Shown in pieces: positions 57,301 to 64,000 of a stretch of 64,000 bases of DNA (the first letter of the stretch is position 1; each line of letters starts with the position of its first letter). The position numbers and the translations under genes are program-made. Source of the DNA: Diabrotica undecimpunctata (Eukaryota > Arthropoda > Insecta > Coleoptera > Chrysomelidae); contig NC_092804.1 of the NCBI RefSeq assembly GCF_040954645.1, forward strand, positions 88,525,717-88,589,716. Reading direction: 5' to 3'. The notes under the pieces were generated by a model that did no database searches, had not been told where the DNA came from, and saw nothing but the letters and a program-made list of their open reading frames with translations.

Positions 57301-58494
57301 CCAAACTACAGGTTATTTCTTTTTGCGATGACCTTTGAGAAGATCATTTATAGGAGAGGCTAAACTGAAGAAATTTTTAATAAAACGACGGTACCAAGAA
57401 TACATACCGATAAATCTTTAATTTCAGTAGAATTAGTTGGTCTTGGATAATTGACCATAGCAAGGATTTTTTCTGGATCTGGCTTCAAAGAATTATTTCT
57501 AACTACATAACCAAGATACTTTAACTCCGACTTAAAAAATCATACTTATCAATGTTGATGGTCGAGTTTGCTACCTTAAGCTTCTCTTTAATTATCTTTA
57601 ACAACTCAATGTGTTTCTCAAATGTTGGGGTACATTGTCATCGAATGTGATAGTCTGTGGACTAGTACGCATTTCGATGCGCATCGCCCCGCCTCGAATT
57701 TTCCCATTGGCTCTTGACCTGGAAATCCCTATTTATCGCTCGAACAGCGCATATAAATATTGGCGATTTTCAGGTCAGCCAGGGCAGTCCCTCACGGGCT
57801 CTCCGAGAGCTTAGTGCTCTGCTTCCTGCATTTATTTACCATACTCTGTGGCTGAGAATTGTTTCAACTTAATTTGGTGTTTTATTTCGACGAAGAAATT
57901 GTCATGTAAGAAATATCTTGCCCTTTTCAAGGCAAGACACCGAAGATAAATATTTTCCAAGTCCATAACCCGAAAATGGACTTAAGTAGAGGAGCTCTCG
58001 ACAGTATATTTGAAGCCCTCTACAGAGCACCCGGGGATAACAGAAGGTGGTTATACCCTTATTTGTTCCCCCGAGGTGACAACATACTATAATGTCATCC
58101 AAGTAACAAAATATGTAGGGCTTGAATTCAGGTCCAAAAGTAGCATCAAGAAGTCTTTGTTGAATCTGTGCACTATTGCACAAACCAAAGGGAACAGAAG
58201 TGAATTGAACAGAGCCTCTACCAGAAAAATGAAGGCTGTCTTTTTCCTTGAGTCAGGATAAAGAGAGATTTTCCAAAATGCTTTTCTCAAATCAATAGAG
58301 CTAATGCATTTAGCTCCTCTAAGCAATGAAGAGATTCTATCTATCTGGGGCAAGGGATGACTATCATGAACTGTAACCTCGTTCAATGAACGACCATCAA
58401 AACAAAACCTATATTCTCCTGACTTCTTTTTAACTAACAATACTGGACTTGACCATGGGGATTGTGCTGGTTTGATTACTCCCAATCTTAACAT
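57301..58494 (-). pseudogene. Reverse transcriptase of the 55-59.6 kb Gypsy element, interrupted by a solo LTR
   Basis: From 58494: RLGVIKPAQSPWSSPVLLVK, GEYRFCFDGRSLNEVTVHDS and CISSIDLRKAFWKISLYPDS (first catalytic Asp). A frameshift leads to QQRLLDATFGPEF and YIFCYLDDIIV with a YLDD box ending at 58085. There the solo LTR intervenes. The protein resumes at 57623 with FEKHIELLKIIKEKLKVANS and NIDKY, then the thumb to about 57400 in broken frames. Confidence 0.83.
57624..58084 (+). mobile_element. Solo LTR inserted in the Gypsy RT
   Basis: The 461 bp between the YLDD block and the following RT block start TGTTGGGGTACATTG and end GAGGTGACAACA, a perfect TGTTG/CAACA inversion. On the plus strand there is a TATA box (catataaatattg, about 57748) with a start-site-like cagtccc about 33 bases on, so the LTR probably reads rightwards. 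Composition is more G+C-rich than its surroundings. The opening TGTTGGGGTA resembles the BEL/Pao LTR at 59593. No clear target duplication; the flanks are tcaaa and tacta. Confidence 0.72.
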
Positions 58495-58955
58495 TTCATT
58501 TTACTATCAAGTATTTTATTCATATATGGAGACAAAGGATATTGTCTTTTCTTAAATGGTTTGGCATCACCTGTATCAATAACCATTTCTATTTTGTGGG
58601 TTTTTCCAATATATTTAGAACTAGAGACTTCTTCAAAAGATTCTACTGCTGACTTTGCCATATTTCTTTCAGTGGTAGACAACAAGTCAACAAAAAATTT
58701 CAACATATGACAAGCACCATCAGCCTCTATTAAAAGATCAATGGTACCAACAACTGATTTATTCGAACCATCTGCTAAGCAGACATGCTTGGTAGATGTG
58801 GTATTATATTTAATTTTTTGAGAATACAAAAATTCAACTTCAGCGGCACCTACAACGGATGTAGAGCAACCACTGTCTAAAAGAACTACAAAGTTTCTGG
58901 AGAAAAGGGAAATATGTACTAACATGAGGACGACTATCAAAATCTTTCTTTTCAA
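58488..58955 (-). pseudogene. Protease of the 55-59.6 kb Gypsy element
   Basis: The minus-strand frame reads NFVVLLDSGCSTSVVGAAEV with the aspartic protease DSG, then YNTTSTKHVCLADGSNKSVV and KSAVESFEEVSSSKYIGKTH. It leads with PFKKRQYPLSPYMNKIL into the RT start in the next frame. The active site is intact; frame breaks occur on both sides. Confidence 0.8.
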
Positions 58956-59592
58956 AAATTGGGTTCAACGAAGACCTGTAATGTCTGTCGGTCTTAGATC
59001 TATTCAATGTATAACGGCCGACTGGCTGCACACCACCTAGTTTTTTAAACACCTGGGACAAGAATATATGGACACACCTTTATAATCACAACGAGAACAA
59101 TACTTGCTTGTTCCTACAGTCACGGGAGATATGACCGGGCCTATCACAATTGAAACAAATAATCTTTTTCGGGTTTCTGGGAGCTTGATAAGGGGGAGAC
59201 TGCATTAATAGAGGTGGGGATGAAAAAGACTGATTTCTTACCTCAGTACTTTCTGGTGGACTGGATCTATCATTTTTATACCTATATTTAGGATTGGATC
59301 TCCTAGAAGAATTATTTTCTCTGTCATATCTGTTACCTACTCCACCAGCAAGACCCTTAGTAGTCTGCAACAAGGGCAGGACATTTTGCTCCAAACGTTT
59401 TATAGTAGCTACTAACATTTCTACTGTAGCAAAATCTTGTAGGGCTATCAGTGGAATGTAATCCACTAAAATATTTTTCCTCATTATCTTCACCTTTTGA
59501 GCTTTACTTGGGTACGTTTATAAACGTTTAAAAAGGTTGTCCATTACTGCAGAATAGATGGTTATTGATTCATTCCTTTTTTGCTTCCTGCT
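58956..59592 (-). pseudogene. Gag C-terminal part of the 55-59.6 kb Gypsy element, cut by a BEL/Pao insertion
   Basis: The minus strand contains NESITIYSAV-like sequence near 59570, then MRKNILVDYIPLIALQDFAT, an Arg/Ser-rich segment and the zinc knuckle CFNCDRPGHISRDC. A second knuckle-like stretch lies in a shifted frame near 59080-59060. The reading stops abruptly at 59592/59593, where the BEL/Pao LTR begins; the gag start must lie beyond the right edge. Confidence 0.8.
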
Positions 59593-59848
59593 TGTTGGGG
59601 TAAATCACTTGTTTGATACTTGCTTGCATGAAATTGATACACTACTTAACTATTACTTTATTTTCAATGAAACAAACTTATTACAACTCATTACAACAAA
59701 ATGTACTTCTACTCTCAAAAATAAAGTCTATATCTAACTTCATGGTCTTCTTCTATCTTTCGCATCTGCTGTCAATTTTTACGAAAGGGTTTGGACAACT
59801 GCACTCATTTCAACCGCAACTGCACTCATGTTTTAATTTTCCGTAACA
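59593..59848 (-). repeat. 3' LTR (256 bp) of a BEL/Pao element
   Basis: On the minus strand it starts TGTTACGGAAAATT right after ggcggctggta (polypurine-like) and ends GATTTACCCCAACA. TG...CA ends. The end of the integrase frame reaches into it (stop at 59833). It contains an AATAAA-type signal (gaaaataaagtaat) near 59655. The 5' LTR is outside the window. Confidence 0.85.
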
Positions 59849-61218
59849 TACCAGCCGCCTTGAAACGTGTTAACACTTTCAACTGTGTCCTGTGCTTCAG
59901 TCGGTAATATACAAAGTTTTGATACGGGTCGTTTAAACATTTTATTATTTATGCGGACTGTTACCACTCGCACTACTCCATCAGTTCCTAGATGAACTTG
60001 TTCGACCTTAGTCATTGGCCAACTTAGGGTTGGAGTCTGTTCATTTATCACTAGGACAATATCTCCTGGTTGGATGGTTCTCTTCTCCATCTTCTCCAAA
60101 AATGCTGGATTTAACAAAGGATTTAACTGATCAGGAGAGGATTTTATAGGGCATAAAGGACGTGAATTAAGAATTGATTCGACTTGAACCAGTACTGTGT
60201 GAAATTCTTCTAGATTTAAATGTGCTTCTCCCACAACCCTCTTAAAATGAAATTTAAAACTCTTAACCCCGGCTTCCCAGATCCCTCCGAAATTTGGCGC
60301 TCTGGAAGGTATGAAATGCCAATCTATTCCTTGCTCGGTGAAGTAACTATTGAATTCTTCCGATATCGCTTGATTTTTGAGAAAGTTATTAAGACTTTGT
60401 AGTTTCTTTTTTGCACCTACATATGTTTTTTCATTATCTGAATAAACCTTACTTGGTTTTCCACGTCTGTTTACAAATCGTCTAAAAGCAGCTAGAAAAC
60501 AAGCAGTGGTTAGATCAGATGTAACCTCTAGGTACACAGCCTTTGTCGACAAACATACAAATATACATACATAGCTTTTTATTAATTTAGAACCTCTAGT
60601 CAATCGATCTTTTAACAAAAACGGACCAGCGAAATCCGTTCCTATATTAATGAAAGGTAAATATTGTGTTACTCGTGTAGCTGGTAATTCTCCCATAATG
60701 TAATTACCAGGTATAGGTTTTGCTCTAATGCATGAGATACAGTTCCTGACAATTCCCTTGCAAATATTACGTTCAGATATTGGCCAAAACCTTTCTCCAA
60801 TCGAAGCCAACAACATAGTTGGCCCACAATGCATCAATCGTTGATGCTCAGATTTTAAAATTAAACGTGTTAGTAGATGTTTAGGTGACAAAATTATTGG
60901 ATATTTTTTATCGTATTCGTAGGTTGACTTCTGCAACCGGCCACCCACTCGGATAATACCATTCTCTAAAAATGGGTTCAAAGATAATAAGGTACTATTG
61001 CGTTTCAATCTTAAACCTTTACTTAATCTTTCAAAGTCTTCAGGAAAAGACTTCTTTTGTGCCAAGGTTACTAATATGTCGAGTGCGTCTCTTAATTCAT
61101 TACTAGTAAATAAGCCCACTCTTTTTTCCTTATCGCATAAATCTTTTACCTTTAGCCTTAATTGATAATTGAATATAAATGTCGCAATATTCGTTGTAAC
61201 TCGAATAAGTTTATTCAC
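59833..61218 (-). CDS. BEL/Pao integrase and C-terminal domain, intact frame
   Basis: Open frame of 461 codons. It contains the zinc finger (HQRLMHCG...CISCIRAK), the integrase core with IGTDFAGPFLL (first Asp), VYSDNEKTYVGAKK (second Asp) and SRAPNFGGIWEAGVKSFK (Glu), and the BEL-specific tail LGTDGVVRVVTVRI then KMFKRPVSKLCILP (DUF5641-like). These motifs, especially HFIPSRAP.FGGIWE and GTDGVVRV, define BEL/Pao. The upstream pol domains lie in other frames, so this is the downstream part of a polyprotein. The listed Met is not the true start. Confidence 0.92.
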   Translation of the reverse strand: MNKLIRVTTNIATFIFNYQLRLKVKDLCDKEKRVGLFTSNELRDALDILVTLAQKKSFPEDFERLSKGLRLKRNSTLLSLNPFLENGIIRVGGRLQKSTYEYDKKYPIILSPKHLLTRLILKSEHQRLMHCGPTMLLASIGERFWPISERNICKGIVRNCISCIRAKPIPGNYIMGELPATRVTQYLPFINIGTDFAGPFLLKDRLTRGSKLIKSYVCIFVCLSTKAVYLEVTSDLTTACFLAAFRRFVNRRGKPSKVYSDNEKTYVGAKKKLQSLNNFLKNQAISEEFNSYFTEQGIDWHFIPSRAPNFGGIWEAGVKSFKFHFKRVVGEAHLNLEEFHTVLVQVESILNSRPLCPIKSSPDQLNPLLNPAFLEKMEKRTIQPGDIVLVINEQTPTLSWPMTKVEQVHLGTDGVVRVVTVRINNKMFKRPVSKLCILPTEAQDTVESVNTFQGGWYVTEN

Positions 61219-62367
61219 ATTTGGAAAACAGGTAACAAATTAAAATTACCAATTAATATTGAGTGATGAGCAGTAGCCTTTTGCTCTGGTAAGCCTTTAA
61301 AATTTAGGATTTTACTAGATATAAATTCTTTTAGATCATTTGTGGTTAGCCAACTAGGACCATTCCACCACAAATTTGACATAAGTATCTCATCAACGCG
61401 TATACTCTTAGAGACGAGATCCGCGGGATTTTGATCAGTCGCTACATACCAATCACTCACATCTGTTAGTCGTTGAATTTCATTTACACGATTTGCTACA
61501 AATAATTTCCACTTACTAGCTGGACCTTTTACCTATCTGTGAATCCGAATAAAAATAGCACTTATCAAACTTAATTTGTCAAAAGAGGGTCAAAAATCTG
61601 TGAAATAGACGACAATATAACGCGTTTCGTGATAGCTTGGTAAGTTTTAAATACTGGCAAGGAATATTTTATGGAATCAGATTCAGAGTCCTATAATATC
61701 CCTAATGTCTTGTTCGTCTCTCCATTGTTTATATTTAAGATACTTGATTGCAAGCTCGTATCTACTTGGAATTTTGTCAATAATCGTCTTTTGTTATATA
61801 ACCATTTTCTGAGTTGAAATCCTGCACTCGCTAAAATGGATGTCACTTGTGCTTGTAAAGTCAGTAATTCATGCTCACTATCTGCTTCTTCTAGATAATC
61901 ATCGATATAGAAAGACCTTTTTATCGATTCACTCGCTTTAGGATTACTTTTTTCATGTTCACTTGCTAATTGTGTTAGACAGCGTACAGCTAAATAAGGA
62001 GCTGAAGCCGTACCGTACGTCACTGTGTTCAGTTATAACATTTTAAGTCATCGGCTGCGTTTTGTCTCCAAAATATTCTCTGTAGTTTACGTTGTTCAGG
62101 AGATACGTGAATCATTCGATACATCTTCGATATATCTGCAGTCATAACAAATTGATACTTTCGAAACCGGAGAACTATTGAAAAAAGATCATCTTGCAAG
62201 GTCGGTCCCACACATTGTACCTCATTAAGAGACAGACCAGATTCCGATTTCATTGAAGCATCAAATACTACTTGAACACGTGTAGTTTTACTTGTTTCGC
62301 GAACAACTTCATGATGAGGCATATAGTAAGCTAATTGTTGCTCTCCTTCTTCATCAATCGCACTCAT
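61215..62367 (-). pseudogene. BEL/Pao RT C-terminal half and RNase H, frame breaks
   Basis: 62367-62029 reads YYMPHHEVVRETSKTTRVQV, VFDASMKSESGLSLNEV and FVMTADISKMYRMIHVSPEQ, the palm with the first catalytic Asp. A TAA at 62029 then leads to 62023-61691 with TASAPYLAVRCLTQLA and SFYIDDYLEEADS, carrying the YIDD box. After 61690 the RNase H start is degenerate. Its end, WYVATDQNPADLVSKSIRVD and WWNGPSWL, is open again at 61460-61215. The central RNase H sequence (61470-61690) is broken by stops. Confidence 0.87.
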
Positions 62368-62376
62368 ATGTCCCGA

Positions 62377-62808
62377 TTATAAGTACTCTTGCATAAACAT
62401 ATCATAATCGCGTTTTAGCTCAGGATTTTTTAAGAGCCTACTTTCTTGTGAAAAATATCTTTGTAAAGCACTCTTACGTGAATCACCTAGATCTGTTAAA
62501 TTTTCCTTAAATGGAATCGATATAATGAATTTATTGTCCGCTGATCGCTTGAATGTATTTTTGAAATAAGTTGCGCAATATTGCTCTTCTTCTGAAAGAA
62601 TCGTTTTTACACTAGAATGAGCATCTTCTATCTCCCAGAATTTCAACAATATTTTATCAATAGCCTGCTCCTGGCTCAACTTGCTAGAAAAATTGCTAGC
62701 ATGCTTTTTTACCTGGCTAGACGTTGAGCTTATCATGCCGCCCAAGATCCATCCTAATTTTGTCTCTTGTAGAACAACTTTGCTACCTTCTAATTGAATC
62801 CTGTCCAA
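62377..62808 (-). pseudogene. BEL/Pao RT N-terminal half
   Basis: The minus strand reads VVLQETKLGWILGGMIS, LLKFWEIEDAHSSVKTILSE and EEQYCATYFKNTFKRSADNK, then GDSRKSALQRYFSQESRLLK. FWE.E and the GDSR..AL.R segment are constant in BEL/Pao pol before the palm. It ends with a stop at 62377 that separates it from the next frame. Confidence 0.85.
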
Positions 62809-62820
62809 TTGTAATATTTC

Positions 62821-63180
62821 CTAGAATACAGATGATCCTAATAACAGATCAATTTCTCTCGCTCGATTGTAAGTATGGTCAGCCAATTTAATATCCTTTG
62901 GTATTTTTAAAATATTTTTATTAAATGAGGTAGATAGCTTGTTGGTAATATTTTCTAACACTAAACAATCAATAACTGAATTAAAATCGCTTATACAAGA
63001 AGATATATTTAGCTTCACTCGATTATTTAACTTGGGTATCGCTTGCCCTACTCCTATTATTTTAAAATTAACCAACTCCATACTTATATTTAATTTTTCA
63101 CAAAATCTCCTTGTTACAAAGTTGCTTTGTGATCAATTGTCTAACAAAGCCCTACACTCATGTACATTGCCTTAAGGCTG
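62821..63180 (-). pseudogene. BEL/Pao protease region
   Basis: The frame from about 63081 carries KLNNRVKLNISSCISDFNSV and IKLADHTYNRAREIDLLLGS, the DUF1758-type aspartyl protease end (IDLLLG). The catalytic D.GS block near 63140-63100 (LLDN*SQSNF-like, with a stop) is damaged. Confidence 0.78.
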
Positions 63181-63990
63181 TCCTTAATATTGATCAAGGC
63201 TGTTGATAGAAGCACTTGTGATGTCATAATTTTCACGCTAAAACAAGTATGACTACTTTCTACTTGTGTATTGTTATGATTTTCACATGTACTTTGTAAT
63301 GTTCGATTGTCATTGTTAATAGTTTTACAATTATCGCTAGATTGTTTATGATTATTATTTTCCCTTGTATTATCGCTAGTTGCCCTAGTATCTCTAGAAC
63401 TATCGACATGTAGAAGAGTGTTATGTCGACCTCCGCAAGCTTTACAACCTGAATGCCTACAACTCATAATGTCATGTTCGGGTCTCAAACAATTCTTACA
63501 TGGATTTAATTTACGAATCTCAGGTAACCGCATAGCTGGGGATAAGTTTAAAAACTTTTCACATCGAAAAATCGTATGTTTTCCGTTACAAAAATAACAA
63601 GTTACCGTACCTGATCCCGCTTGATAAGTACTTACAAATGCATTCCTTTTATTGTTATTGAATTTGTTATTAAAACCTTTAAATTGAACTTTTTCTTTTG
63701 TATTATCATGAACTACATTTGAAACTTCAAGCTTCTCTAATAATTCACATCTTTGTTTTAATAATTTATTAAAATCAATCATTGTGGGCAAATCGCCCTC
63801 AATTCTAAATAGTTCCCATTCTCGACGAGTATATTTATCTAACTTGTTAGTAAACAAATAAATCAATAACCTATCCCACATGTTTACATTCTCTCCTAAA
63901 ACTTGCAATGCTCGCAAATTCTTAGTGAAGCTATCATAATTCTTTTATATGACTAAGGATTAATATACGGATACGGCCTGAGCCTCAACT
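63141..63990 (-). pseudogene. BEL/Pao gag (partial, continues past the window edge)
   Basis: The open frame from 63917 reads RALQVLGENVNMWDRLLIYL, DKYTRREWELFRIEGDLPTM and three Cys/His clusters: CYFCNGKHTIFRCEKF, CKNCLRPEHDIMSCRHSGC and CGGRHNTLLH. This is the DUF1759 region and triple zinc-knuckle nucleocapsid of BEL/Pao gag. Further upstream to 64000 (NYDSFTKN, then VEAQAVSVY) the frame continues but with two stops, so the copy is broken. The gag start and 5' LTR are outside the window. Confidence 0.87.
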
Positions 63991-64000
63991 TCAAGAAGAC

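Overview
This window looks like insect nuclear DNA: it is A+T-rich, intron-bearing and packed with nested transposable elements. The families are those of insect genomes (RTE- and Jockey-like LINEs, Ty3/Gypsy and BEL/Pao LTR elements, a Penelope-like element, mariner-like and hAT-like DNA elements, a tRNA-derived SINE). Order and species cannot be fixed from the sequence; a beetle or hemipteran is a guess. I see one exon that belongs to an ordinary host gene: 27851-28049 (+), a piece of a ketimine reductase/mu-crystallin (CRYM-like) gene with good splice sites. The other protein-like sequence I can assign is mobile-element-derived, apart from one unproven exon-like stretch near 11.8 kb.

Layout. 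1-4.7 kb: a fragment of a multicopy unknown protein, a LINE tail, and the first copy of a ~2.5 kb repeat carrying a dead Jockey-like reverse transcriptase (RT). 4.95-8 kb: a decayed mariner-like element with duplicated ends, holding a ~400 bp hAT-like MITE with a perfect 8 bp target duplication. 8-9.35 kb: a Gypsy gag remnant with primer binding site. 11-13.5 kb: LINE tails, one folded into a ~550 bp-arm inverted repeat. 13.5-16.3 kb: second copy of the 2.5 kb repeat. 16.385-24.508 kb: the best-preserved element, a complete Gypsy retrotransposon (minus strand) with two ~1.4 kb LTRs that differ at about nine places, and open gag and pol frames, sitting in a (TA)n tract. 24.7-25.4 kb: the 3' end of a Penelope-like element with a hammerhead-like motif downstream. 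26.4-29.9 kb: two dead LINEs around the host exon. 30-32.4 kb: a dead Gypsy element.

32.654-43.973 kb: a mariner-like element whose 30 bp terminal inverted repeats now lie 11.3 kb apart. A young Gypsy element (33.84-38.65 kb, 203 bp LTRs, 5 bp target duplication) and a second DDE transposase unit (about 39.4-42.6 kb) lie inside it. 44.1 kb: a degenerate tRNA-Asp-like sequence. 45.6-53.1 kb: a plus-strand Gypsy RNase H region split by a minus-strand Gypsy element (45.94-52.02 kb), itself holding a ~1.8 kb insertion, and by a SINE and (TA)n arrays. 53.4-59.6 kb: another minus-strand Gypsy element holding a solo LTR in its RT. Its gag is cut at 59.593 kb by a BEL/Pao element that runs off the right edge.

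The elements do not form a pathway. The order of insertions can be read from which element interrupts which. The host exon and the long intact Gypsy element are the entries most likely to be functional today.
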